Assembly (NCBI GenBank): GCA_040371205.1
Contig: AP031382.1
Coordinates: 682,001-746,000 of the forward strand
From: Rhodanobacter sp.
GTDB lineage: Bacteria; Pseudomonadota; Gammaproteobacteria; Xanthomonadales; Rhodanobacteraceae
Reading direction: 5' to 3'
DNA: 64,000 bases
A program made the translations under genes and the position numbers. Below are positions 1-9,196 of this stretch, one piece after another. The notes under the pieces are model-generated. The model saw only the letters and a list, made by a program, of their open reading frames with translations, was not told the DNA's origin and did not search any database. Position 1 is the first letter of the stretch, and each line of letters opens with the position of its first letter.

Positions 1-1
1 C

Positions 2-3000
2 ACCGGCGGCCTGGTGGCCTCCACGCTGAATCTCTCCGACCAGAACTTCCTGGCCGGCAACTACGTCTTCTCCGATCCCGGCAATACCCGCAGCGTCGTC
101 AACCAGGGCCAACTCAAGGCCAACAGCGGCGGCACGCTCGCCCTGATCGGCCATCAGGCCATCAACCTGCGCAGCATGCAGGCCAGCCTCGGCAGCGTGG
201 TGCTCGGCGCCGGCGGCACCGCCCAGCTCACGTTGGCCGGCAACAAGCTCATCAAGTTCGAGGTACGGCAGAGCGCACTCGGTGCCCTGGCGCAGAACGG
301 CGGCCTGATCCAGGCCGACGGCGGGCAGGTCATCCTCAGCGCCGGCGCCAGGGACAGCCTGCTTGCCAGCACGGTCAACAACGACGGCATCGTCGAAGCC
401 CGCACCGTGCAAGGCCAGTCCGGCCACATCCTGCTGCTCTCCGGCATGCAGGCCGGCACGACGCAGGTTGGCGGCACGCTCGACGCCAGCGCGCCCGATG
501 GCGGCCATGGCGGCGCCATCGAGACCAGCGGCGCCCACGTACAGGTGGCCGACAGCGCGCACGTCACCACCAAGGCGGAGCACGACCAGTCCGGCAACTG
601 GCTGATCGACCCCACCGACTTCACCATCGCCGCCAGCGGCGGCGACATGACCGGCGCCGCGCTGACCTCGGCCTTGACCGCCGGCAACGTCGCCATCCAG
701 AGCAGCAGCGGCGCCGGCGGCACGGCCGGCGACATCAACGTCAACGATACCGTGGGCTGGAGCGCCAATACGCTCACGCTCAACGCGCAGCACGACATCA
801 ACATCAACGCCGCGCTCAACGGCAGCGCCAGCGCCGGTCTTGCGCTGTGGTACGGCCAGGGCGCGGTGGCGGCTGGCAACACGGCCAGCTACAACGTCAA
901 CGCGAAGGTCAGCCTGGCCAGCACCGGCAGCTTCCAGACCGTGCTGGGCAGCGACGGCAGTGCGATCAACTGGACCATCGTCACCAGCGTCGGAACAGCG
1001 TTCGATACCAGCGGCATCACCTTGCAGGGCATCAGTGGCAACCTGGCCGGCCACTACGTGCTGGGCGCGGACATCGACGCCAGCGGCACGAGCAACTGGG
1101 CTTCGGGCTTCGGCGGCACGGGCTTCGCACCTATCGGCATGGTTTACGGCAGCGGCAACAACGCCTTCACCGGCATGTTCGACGGGCTGGGGCACGTCAT
1201 CAGCGGCCTCACCATCAACTTGCCCGGCAACAACGGCACGGGCCTGTTTTACAACCTCAATGGCGCGACGGTCAGGAACGTCGGGCTGGTCGGCGGCGCT
1301 ATCACCGGCAACAGCAATACCGGCGCGCTGACGGGTTATGCCTACGGCGGCAGCGTCATCGACAACGTGTATGCCGCGGTCAATATCAACGGCAATGGCG
1401 CGGGTACGGGCCATGTCGGCGGCTTGGTGGGCTATATGAGTGGCGGCAGTATCAGCAACTCCCACACCACGGGTGGCGTCGGTGTCTACAACGCCTATCA
1501 GATCGGCGGCCTGGTGGGCTACCTGGATGGCGGCAGCATCAGCAATTCCTACGCCGGCGGCAATGTCAGCACCTCCGTTACCAGTGGCGGCAGCAATTCG
1601 TCGGCGGGCGGCCTGGTGGGCTACGTGGCGAATGGGGGCAGCATCAGCAACAGCTACGCCACCGGCAGCGTCCAGGGGCAATCCTCGCTGGGCGGCCTGG
1701 TGGGCTGGCTCTACAGCGGCAGCGTCAGCAACGTCTACGCCACGGGCAACGTCAGCCTCAACACGGGCAACCGCTTTGCGTTTGGCGGTCTGGTGGGGCG
1801 ATTCAACAGCGGCAGCATCAGCAACGCCTACGCCACGGGCACTGTCACAGGCAACTACCAAAGCTCCGAAGGCGGGGGGCTGATCGGCTGGATGCAGGGC
1901 GGCAGCGTCAGCGACACCTACGCGACGGGCAGCGTCAACCTTGGCGGAAATGCCAGCTTTGTATTTGGCGGTCTGGTCGGCGAGCTCGACGCGGGTAGCG
2001 TCAGCAACAGTTTCTACGCCACCACCGACAGTGGCGGTGGCGCCATCAACAACGGCGGCAGCGTCGACGCTTTCTCCGAATGGACCGGCAATACCATCGG
2101 CACGGGCAAGACCTATGCGCAACTCCAGGCGCTGTCCACCTTTGCAAGCTGGGGCAGCGATATCGACGGCGAAGGCGGCACCGGCAGCGTCTGGCGCATT
2201 TACGACGGTTACAGCACGCCCTTGTTGCGCTCTTTCCTTACCCCGCTTGCCGCCACGCTCCAGATCGGCCCGGGCAAAACGTATGACGGCAGCGCCGCCA
2301 GCGGCAGCACCAGCTACACGCTGAGCGATGCGACGGCTACCGTGGGCGGCGCCGGCGGCAGCGTCAGCTATTCCACCGGCAGCAAGAATGCGGGCACCTA
2401 CAGCGTGGCCAACGGCAAGCTGTCGGTCACCGGTGGCCTGTATTCCAACCAGACCGGCTACGACATCAGCTATGTCGGCAGCTACGTGATTGCACAAAAA
2501 CAGCTCTCGGGCACGGTCACCGTCAGCAACAAGGTCTACGACGGCACCACGACGGCTGCGGTGAGCGGCACGTTGAACGCCGCGGGCATCATCAGCGGCG
2601 ACGTGGTGAGCCTCAACACCAATGGCGGGAACTTCGCCGACAAGAATGTCGGCACCGGCAAGGTGGTGAATGTAGGCAGCGCGCTGCAAGGCGCGGATGC
2701 AGGCAATTACCTGCTGGTCAACACGGGCGGAACCCTCACCGCCAACATCACGCCCAGACAGGTCACCGTCACCGGCCTTGTCGCCGACGACAAGACCTAT
2801 GACGGCACGACGGTTGCCATCCTGGGCAACTGGGGCAGCGTGGATACCGGCATTGCCGGAGAAACCCTGACGCTGACGCACGGCACGGCCAGTTTCGCCA
2901 ACGCCAATGCTGCCAACGGCGTTGCCGTCACGGCGACGGGGTACGGCCTTGCGGACGGCAGCGACCTTGCCAGCAACTACCAGTTGACCGGCACCAGCGC

Positions 3001-6000
3001 CACCACCACGGCGAACATCACGCCGGCACTGTTGACCTACACCGCCAACGCGGCAAGCCGCACCTACGGCGCAGCCAACCCTGCGCTCAGCGGCACGCTC
3101 ACCGGCTTCGTCAATGGCGAAACGCTGGCCAGCGCCACCACCGGCACGTTGAGCTGGACGACCTCGGCCAGCAACACCAGCAACGTGGGCAGCTATGCCA
3201 TCGGCGGCGGCGGCCTCGTGGCGAACAACGGCAACTATGTCTTCGCCCAGGCGGCGGGCAATGCCACTGCGCTGACAGTGACGCCGGCGGCGCTGACGGT
3301 GACGGCAAACGACGCGAGCAAGGTCTACGGCCAAACGCCGACGCTGACGGGTTTCACCAGCATCGGTCTGCAGAACGGCGAGACCATAGGCAGCGTGACG
3401 GAGTCGAGCGCGGGTGCCTCGGCAACCTCGGGCGTGGGCACGTATGCGATTGGGGCCGGCAACGCGACGGGCGGTACGTTCAACGCGAACAACTACACGA
3501 TCAGCTACGTGGACGGCAGCCTGTCGGTGACGCCGGCGTTGCTGACGGTGACGGCGAACGACGCGAGCAAGGTGTACGGCCAGACGCCGACGCTGACGGG
3601 CTTCACCAGCGTCGGCCTGCAGAACGGCGAAACGATAGGCAGCGTGACGGAATCCGGCGCAGGCGCCTCGGCAACGGCGAGTGTGGCGGGCGGCCCGTAC
3701 GGCATCGCCGCCAGCAACGCGACGGGCGGCACGTTCGATGCGAACAACTACACGATCAGCTACGTCGACGGCAGCCTGACGGTGACGCCGGCCACGTTGA
3801 CCTATATGGCCGACGCGGCAAGCCGTACCTATGGTGCAGCCAACCCTGCGCTCAGCGGCACGCTTACCGGCTTCGTCAACGGCGAAACGCTGGTCAGCGC
3901 CACCACAGGCACGTTGAGCTGGACGACCTCGGCCAGTAACACCAGCAACGTGGGCAGCTATGCCATCGGCGGTGGCGGCCTGGCCGCGAACAACGGCAAC
4001 TACGTCTTCGCCCAGGCGGCGGGCAACGCCACTGCGCTGACAGTGACGCCGGCGCTGCTGACGGTGACGGCGAGCGACACGAGCAAGGTGTACGGCCAGA
4101 CGCCGACGCTGACGGGTTTCACCAGCATCGGCCTGCAGAACGGCGAGACGATAGGCAGCGTGACGGAGTCGAGCGCGGGTGCCTCGGCAAGCTCGGGCGT
4201 GGGCACGTATGCGATTGGGGCCGGCAACGCGACGGGCGGCACGTTCAACGCGAACAACTACACGATCAGCTATGTCGACGGCAGCCTGTCGGTGACGCCG
4301 GCGCTGCTGACGGTGACGGCGAACGACGCGAGCAAGGTGTATGGCCAGACGCCGACGCTGACGGGCTTCACCAGCGTCGGCCTGCAGAACGGCGAGACGA
4401 TAGGCAGTGTGACGGAATCCAGCGCAGGCGCCTCGGCAACGTCGGGCGTGGGCTCGTATGCGATTGGGGCCAGCAACGCGACGGGCGGCACGTTCGACGC
4501 GAACAACTACACGATCAGCTACGTGGACGGCAGCCTGTCGGTGACGCCGGCGCTGCTGACGGTGACGGCGAGCGACGCGAGCAAGGTCTACGGCCAGACG
4601 CCGACGCTGACAGGTTTCACCAGCGTCGGCCTGCAGAACGGCGAAACGATAGGCAGTGTGACGGAGTCGAGCGCAGGCGCCTTGGCAACGTCGGGCGTGG
4701 GCACGTATGCGATTGGGGCCAGCAACGCGACGGGCGGCACGTTCGACGCAAACAACTACACGATCAGCTACGTGGACGGCAGCCTGTCGGTGACGCCGGC
4801 GCTGCTGACGGTGACGGCGAACGACGCGAGCAAGGTCTACGGCCAGACGCCGACGCTGACAGGTTTCACCAGCGTCGGCCTGCAGAACGGCGAGACCATA
4901 GGCAGCGTGACGGAATCCAGCGCAGGCGCATCGGCGACGTCGGGCGTGGGCACGTATGCGATTGGGGCCAGTGGCGCGACGGGCGGCACGTTCGACGCGA
5001 ACAACTACACGATCAGCTACGTGGACGGCAGCCTGTCGGTGACGCCGGCGCTGCTGACGGTGACGGCGAACGACGCGAGCAAGGTGTATGGCCAGACGCC
5101 GACGTTGACGGGCTTCACCAGCGTCGGCCTGCAGAACGGCGAGACGATAGGCAGCGTCGCAGAGACGAGTGCAGGCGCCTCGGCGACGTCGGGCGTGGGC
5201 ACGTATGCGATTGGGGTCAGTGGCGCGACGGGCGGCACGTTCGACGCGAACAACTACACGATCAGCTACGTGGACGGCAGCCTGTCGGTGACGCCGGCGC
5301 TGCTGACGGTGACGGCGAACGACGCGAGCAAGGTGTATGGCCAGACGCCGACGTTGACGGGCTTCACCAGCGTCGGCCTGCAGAACGGCGAGACGATAGG
5401 CAGCGTCGCAGAGACGAGTGCAGGCGCCTCGGCGACGTCGGGCGTGGGCACGTATGCGATTGGGGTCAGTGGCGCGACGGGCGGCACGTTCGACGCGAAC
5501 AACTACACGATCAGCTACGTGGACGGCAGCTTGGCGGTGACGCCGGCGCTGCTGACAGTGACGGCGAGCGACGTGAGCAAGGTGTACGGCCAGACGCCGG
5601 CGTTGACGGGTTTCACCAGCATCGGCCTGCAGAACGGCGAGACGATAGGCAGCGTGACGGAATCCAGCGCAGGCGCATCGGCGACGGCGAGCGTGGCGGG
5701 CGGTCCGTATGGCATCACCGCCAGCAACGCGACGGGCGGCACGTTCAACGCAAGCAACTACACGATCAGCTACGTCGACGGCAGCCTGTCGGTGGCGCCG
5801 GCCACGTTGACCTATATGGCCGACGCGGCAAGCCGTACCTATGGTGCAGCCAACCCTGCGCTCAGCGGCACGCTTACCGGCTTCGTCAACGGCGAAACGC
5901 TGGTCAGCGCCACCACCGGCACGTTGAGCTGGACAACTCCAGCCGCCAACACCAGCAACGTAGGCAGCTATGCCATTGATGGTGGCGGCCTGGCCGCGAA

Positions 6001-6982
6001 CAACGGCAACTACGTCTTCGCCCAGGCGGCGGGCAACGCCACTGCGCTGACAGTGACCCCGGCAACGCTGACCTACGCCGCCGACGCGGCGGATCGTACC
6101 TACGGCGCCACCAACCCATCATTCAGCGGCATGCTCACCGGTTTCATGAATGGCGAAACGCTGGCCACCGCTACCACCGGCGTGTTGGTGTGGACGACCT
6201 CGGCCGGCAACACCAGCAATGTGGGCAGCTACGCCGTCGACGGTGGCGGCCTGGTGGCGAACAACGGCAACTACGTCTTCGCCCAAGCCGCAGGCAACAC
6301 CGCGGCGTTGACGGTGACGCCGGCGGCATTGACGGTGACGGCGAACGACGCGAGCAAGGTGTACGGCCAGACGCCGACACTGACGGGCTTCACCAGCATC
6401 GGCCTGCAGAACGGCGAGACCATAGGCAGCGTGACGGAGGCAAGCACAGGTGCGTCGGCAACCGCAGGCGTGGCCGGCGGCCCGTATGCGATCACCGCCA
6501 GCAACGCGACGGGCGGTACGTTCGACGCAAGCAACTACGCAATCACCTACATGGCCGGCAGCCTAGTGGTGACGCCCGCGCCGCTGACGGTGAAGGCGAA
6601 CGACGCGACCAGGGTCGCGGACGGCGTGCCGTACGAAGGCGGCAACGGCGTGACGATGACGGGTTTCGTCAATGGCGAGGACGCCAGTGTGCTCGGCGGC
6701 ACGCTCACCTATGGCGGCAGTTCGCAAGGCGCATTGGAGCCGGGCCGCTACGTGATCGCGCCGGGCGGCCTGACGTCGGCCAACTACAGCGTGAACTTCG
6801 ACGATGGCGAGCTGGTGCTCGGCGGTTCGCCCGCTTCACAGGGCGCCGTTGCCGCGGCGCAATCGGGGGCCGGTGACGGTGCGGCGGAGAGCCGCAGAAG
6901 CGCCCGAATGGGCCGCATCGGGGGTGCCGGCCTGATCCGCTCCATCGGTGCGGGCGTGCGGTTGCCGGCCGGCGTGAATTGA
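2..6982 (+). CDS. Two-partner secretion exoprotein (TpsA/FHA-like adhesin) with GLUG and MBG/YDG repeats, 5' partial
   Basis: This is the 3' part of a very large secreted adhesin; the reading frame is already open at base 2, so the signal peptide and most of the TPS secretion domain lie upstream. The first ~200 codons carry the glycine/asparagine-rich beta-helix style of the filamentous-haemagglutinin TPS region (for example TGGLVASTLNLSDQNF). Codons ~430-670 contain GLUG-type repeats (GGLVGY..GGSISNSYA). From about base 2250 to 6815 the protein is an array of MBG/YDG-like domains (KVYDGTT, then SRTYGA and SKVYGQ units). It ends in a short basic tail with no LPXTG or obvious C-terminal toxin module. 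The transporter gene follows after 82 bp, as in other two-partner systems. A surface adhesin or biofilm role is inferred from the family; the ligand is unknown. Confidence 0.9.
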   Translation, partial: TGGLVASTLNLSDQNFLAGNYVFSDPGNTRSVVNQGQLKANSGGTLALIGHQAINLRSMQASLGSVVLGAGGTAQLTLAGNKLIKFEVRQSALGALAQNGGLIQADGGQVILSAGARDSLLASTVNNDGIVEARTVQGQSGHILLLSGMQAGTTQVGGTLDASAPDGGHGGAIETSGAHVQVADSAHVTTKAEHDQSGNWLIDPTDFTIAASGGDMTGAALTSALTAGNVAIQSSSGAGGTAGDINVNDTVGWSANTLTLNAQHDININAALNGSASAGLALWYGQGAVAAGNTASYNVNAKVSLASTGSFQTVLGSDGSAINWTIVTSVGTAFDTSGITLQGISGNLAGHYVLGADIDASGTSNWASGFGGTGFAPIGMVYGSGNNAFTGMFDGLGHVISGLTINLPGNNGTGLFYNLNGATVRNVGLVGGAITGNSNTGALTGYAYGGSVIDNVYAAVNINGNGAGTGHVGGLVGYMSGGSISNSHTTGGVGVYNAYQIGGLVGYLDGGSISNSYAGGNVSTSVTSGGSNSSAGGLVGYVANGGSISNSYATGSVQGQSSLGGLVGWLYSGSVSNVYATGNVSLNTGNRFAFGGLVGRFNSGSISNAYATGTVTGNYQSSEGGGLIGWMQGGSVSDTYATGSVNLGGNASFVFGGLVGELDAGSVSNSFYATTDSGGGAINNGGSVDAFSEWTGNTIGTGKTYAQLQALSTFASWGSDIDGEGGTGSVWRIYDGYSTPLLRSFLTPLAATLQIGPGKTYDGSAASGSTSYTLSDATATVGGAGGSVSYSTGSKNAGTYSVANGKLSVTGGLYSNQTGYDISYVGSYVIAQKQLSGTVTVSNKVYDGTTTAAVSGTLNAAGIISGDVVSLNTNGGNFADKNVGTGKVVNVGSALQGADAGNYLLVNTGGTLTANITPRQVTVTGLVADDKTYDGTTVAILGNWGSVDTGIAGETLTLTHGTASFANANAANGVAVTATGYGLADGSDLASNYQLTGTSATTTANITPALLTYTANAASRTYGAANPALSGTLTGFVNGETLASATTGTLSWTTSASNTSNVGSYAIGGGGLVANNGNYVFAQAAGNATALTVTPAALTVTANDASKVYGQTPTLTGFTSIGLQNGETIGSVTESSAGASATSGVGTYAIGAGNATGGTFNANNYTISYVDGSLSVTPALLTVTANDASKVYGQTPTLTGFTSVGLQNGETIGSVTESGAGASATASVAGGPYGIAASNATGGTFDANNYTISYVDGSLTVTPATLTYMADAASRTYGAANPALSGTLTGFVNGETLVSATTGTLSWTTSASNTSNVGSYAIGGGGLAANNGNYVFAQAAGNATALTVTPALLTVTASDTSKVYGQTPTLTGFTSIGLQNGETIGSVTESSAGASASSGVGTYAIGAGNATGGTFNANNYTISYVDGSLSVTPALLTVTANDASKVYGQTPTLTGFTSVGLQNGETIGSVTESSAGASATSGVGSYAIGASNATGGTFDANNYTISYVDGSLSVTPALLTVTASDASKVYGQTPTLTGFTSVGLQNGETIGSVTESSAGALATSGVGTYAIGASNATGGTFDANNYTISYVDGSLSVTPALLTVTANDASKVYGQTPTLTGFTSVGLQNGETIGSVTESSAGASATSGVGTYAIGASGATGGTFDANNYTISYVDGSLSVTPALLTVTANDASKVYGQTPTLTGFTSVGLQNGETIGSVAETSAGASATSGVGTYAIGVSGATGGTFDANNYTISYVDGSLSVTPALLTVTANDASKVYGQTPTLTGFTSVGLQNGETIGSVAETSAGASATSGVGTYAIGVSGATGGTFDANNYTISYVDGSLAVTPALLTVTASDVSKVYGQTPALTGFTSIGLQNGETIGSVTESSAGASATASVAGGPYGITASNATGGTFNASNYTISYVDGSLSVAPATLTYMADAASRTYGAANPALSGTLTGFVNGETLVSATTGTLSWTTPAANTSNVGSYAIDGGGLAANNGNYVFAQAAGNATALTVTPATLTYAADAADRTYGATNPSFSGMLTGFMNGETLATATTGVLVWTTSAGNTSNVGSYAVDGGGLVANNGNYVFAQAAGNTAALTVTPAALTVTANDASKVYGQTPTLTGFTSIGLQNGETIGSVTEASTGASATAGVAGGPYAITASNATGGTFDASNYAITYMAGSLVVTPAPLTVKANDATRVADGVPYEGGNGVTMTGFVNGEDASVLGGTLTYGGSSQGALEPGRYVIAPGGLTSANYSVNFDDGELVLGGSPASQGAVAAAQSGAGDGAAESRRSARMGRIGGAGLIRSIGAGVRLPAGVN
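1320..2020 (+). repeat. GLUG-type repeat region within the adhesin
   Basis: Seven to eight degenerate ~30-40 codon repeats with the pattern GGLVG(Y/W/R)..(G)GS(I/V)SN(S/V/A)YATG. This is the GLUG motif of bacterial surface proteins. The units differ in sequence, so they are older than the MBG repeats downstream. Confidence 0.75.
3025..6575 (+). repeat. Array of ~83-codon MBG-type repeats in the adhesin
   Basis: Two related repeat families alternate. Ten units carry SKVYGQTP (period about 249 bp, KVYG codons near 3320, 3569, 4084, 4333, 4582, 4831, 5080, 5329, 5578 and 6356). Four longer units carry (S/D)RTYGA (near 3060, 3825, 5835 and 6100). Seven KVYGQ units, from about 4050 to 5797, are uninterrupted. 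Units are mostly above 85% alike at the nucleotide level by eye, which makes this region prone to recombination and assembly collapse. Confidence 0.9.
5017..5514 (+). repeat. Perfect tandem duplication of a 249-bp MBG unit
   Basis: The units at 5017-5265 and 5266-5514 appear identical base for base. Both carry variants that are rare among the other units (VAETSAG in place of VTESSAG, and GVSGAT). The identity ends just after the second copy, where LSV becomes LAV. This points to a recent in-frame unit gain. Confidence 0.85.
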
Positions 6983-7064
6983 TGGTGCCGGGCTGGCGCG
7001 GTGCCGCGAACGTGTTGCGGCACGCGCAGCGCCCGGCCTGGTTTTGTGCGTCCTTTTCGAGATC

Positions 7065-8762
7065 ATGATGCGATTCGCCAAAGCAAGCCCACTCGCTCTT
7101 TCCCTGTGCGCCGCCATGGCACTGCCGCTCGCGGTGCGCGCCCAGCAGGTGCCGCCGGATGCCGGCTCGACCCTGCGCGACACCCAGCAACGTCCGCTGG
7201 AGGTGCCGCGCGCCGGCCCCGCCTTGCCGCGCGCTCCGGCGCGACCGGCGTTGCGTGCGGATAGGGGCGTGCGCTTCACGGTGAAGGCGGTACGGGTGAG
7301 CGGCAATACCACGTTCGATGAGTCGACGCTGCGGGCACTGGTGAGCAGCGACCTGCTCGGCAAGCGCGTGTCGCTGGCCGATTTGCAGTCGGCGGCGGCG
7401 AAGATCACGGCGTATTACCGCGCGCACGGTTTCCTGGTGGCGAGGGCATACGTGCCCGTCCAGAAGATCGACGAAGAGGGCGCGAGCGTCGAGATCGCGG
7501 TGATCGAAGGCGTGCTCGGCAAGCTGACGGTAAACAACCAGTCGCGGCTGTCGGCGGCGACGCTGGCGCGCTTCATGGCGCCGGTGCATCCGGGTGCGCC
7601 GATGACGGCGGATACGCTGGGTCGACAGATCCTGCTGCTGTCGGATCAGGCGGGCGTGCCGCCGGACGGCGGGGTCGATGCGGTGCTGCGTGCGGGGCGC
7701 GAAACCGGTCAGTCCGACGTGGATCTGGATGTCGGGCGCATGCCGCTGCTCACCGGCCGGGTGGGACTGGACAACTACGGCAGCCGCTACACGGGCACCA
7801 CGCGCACCACCGGTCAGGTCAACCTGCTTTCGCCTTTCGGCCTCGGCGACTCGTTCGCGTTCAACTACCTCGATTCGTTCGATGGCCTGCGCTCCGGTGC
7901 ATTCGCAGCCGCCATGCCTGTCGGCGGCGACGGCCTGAGCGTCGGCGCCACCTACGTCGATGCGAGCTACCGGCTTGGCGGGGATTTCGCCAGCCTGCAG
8001 GCTTCGGGCACGGCGCATTCCACGGGGCTGTACGTCTCCTATCCGTGGGTACGGACGGAGCGCTGGAACTTCGGCACCAGCCTGGGCGTGGATCATCACT
8101 GGTTCGTCGACCGCCTCGGCATCACCAACACGGTGACGCCCAAGCACGTGGATGTGATGAACCTGACTTTGAGCGGCGACCTGCGCGACGCGCTGACGCC
8201 CGATAGCGTTTTTTCGTGGAGAGCGGTACTGGAGTCCGGCCATGTGGGCATCGACACGCCGGATGCCGGAACGATGGCGGCGCGGACGGCGGGCCACTTC
8301 CGCAAGTTCAATGCTTCGCTTCTGTACCTGCAGGCACTTTCGCGCGATTGGACGGTCTACGGCAGCCTGGCCGCGCAACGCTCGTCGCGGAACCTGGACA
8401 GTTCGGAACAATTGACGCTCGGCGGCCCCTACTCGGTGCGTGCCTATCCGATAGGCGCGGCTGCGGGAGACGAGGGCGAGGTCGGCACCATCGAACTGCG
8501 CCATGGCCTGCCGCAGGTGTATGGCTGCGCACCTAGCTTGGTGATCTTTGCCGACAGGGGCCTTCTGCGCATCAATCACACGCCGTTCGCGCCTGGAACC
8601 AACAGCATCGCTTTGGGCACGGCGGGCCTGGGATTCACGATCGCCAAGGCCGGCAATTTCAGCGCAGAGTTTTATTGGGCCGTAAAGAACACGAGTTCAA
8701 CGCTGGCTTCCGGCGACGGCCGCTCCAATCGGGTGTGGGGACAAGTCGCGATGTACTTCTGA
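7065..8762 (+). CDS. Two-partner secretion outer-membrane transporter (TpsB, ShlB/FhaC/HecB family)
   Basis: A 565-residue Omp85-superfamily protein that would export the upstream adhesin across the outer membrane. ATG 7065 (or 7068) is followed by a clear signal peptide ending near VRAQQ; the frame extends to a GTG at 7044, which would add residues ahead of the signal and is less likely. A POTRA region is visible at about residues 70-150 (FTVKAVRVSGNTTFDE..LL) with a second one at about 150-240. The 16-strand barrel follows, with the L6-type motif GGPYSVRAYP at about residue 455 and FADRGLL further on. The last residues are VAMYF, an outer-membrane C-terminal aromatic signature. The L6 tetrad reads VRAY rather than the usual VRGY. 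Confidence 0.92.
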   Translation: MMRFAKASPLALSLCAAMALPLAVRAQQVPPDAGSTLRDTQQRPLEVPRAGPALPRAPARPALRADRGVRFTVKAVRVSGNTTFDESTLRALVSSDLLGKRVSLADLQSAAAKITAYYRAHGFLVARAYVPVQKIDEEGASVEIAVIEGVLGKLTVNNQSRLSAATLARFMAPVHPGAPMTADTLGRQILLLSDQAGVPPDGGVDAVLRAGRETGQSDVDLDVGRMPLLTGRVGLDNYGSRYTGTTRTTGQVNLLSPFGLGDSFAFNYLDSFDGLRSGAFAAAMPVGGDGLSVGATYVDASYRLGGDFASLQASGTAHSTGLYVSYPWVRTERWNFGTSLGVDHHWFVDRLGITNTVTPKHVDVMNLTLSGDLRDALTPDSVFSWRAVLESGHVGIDTPDAGTMAARTAGHFRKFNASLLYLQALSRDWTVYGSLAAQRSSRNLDSSEQLTLGGPYSVRAYPIGAAAGDEGEVGTIELRHGLPQVYGCAPSLVIFADRGLLRINHTPFAPGTNSIALGTAGLGFTIAKAGNFSAEFYWAVKNTSSTLASGDGRSNRVWGQVAMYF

Positions 8763-8847
8763 GCCGCCAACCGCCCTTTGCAGGCGTGCGGCGATGTCGA
8801 CCAGCCTGCAAGGGCTTACCTCAGTCTCCAGTACTGATTCCATCCAT

Positions 8848-8873
8848 GAGCCCCCGGTTTCGGGGGCTCTTTT
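8848..8873 (+). terminator. Rho-independent terminator after tpsB
   Basis: GAGCCCCCG, loop GTTT, CGGGGGCTC, then a short T run. The 9-bp perfect GC-rich stem ends the two-partner secretion operon 86 bp after the tpsB stop. Confidence 0.9.
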
Positions 8874-9196
8874 CTGAGGCGAGTTTGGGTGCCGAACTGC
8901 TTCGCCGCTTCCGCGCGGGCTGAATTACGTTAAAAAATGGCAAGCCGCGTGAGCCTCTTCGCATTTGGGCCGCGTACTGCTTCAGGATCCCCAACCCGCG
9001 GTCGAAACAAGGGCTGCCTGCGAGGGGCCGTTCGTTGTTGGGAGCAGAGGGCCGCAGTAGCATCCACCAGAGACGATTAGATGTAGCGGGACGCTGCATC
9101 GGATCAGGGTCTTAGGCGCCGTCGTCACGATGGGTGGCGCAACCTCTGCCACAGTCGTCGCGACTCTGACGGACATGGCGTGGGCTTGGGGGGGGT
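8874..9196. other. Intergenic stretch without a recognisable gene
   Basis: 323 bp between the tpsB terminator and the MASE1 gene. Short ORFs on both strands lack ribosome sites and protein-like composition. The G-rich run just before 9197 may serve as the ribosome binding site of the next gene. No RNA gene or clear promoter box was recognised. Confidence 0.5.

Noticed and set aside
3025-6575. Regular repeats considered as a CRISPR array
   Set aside because: Period of 249 bp, no unique spacers, and all repeats are in frame in one coding sequence.
6705-8579. 624-codon minus-strand frame over tpsA end and tpsB
   Set aside because: Antisense to two recognised genes, Arg/His-rich, no homology or ribosome site.
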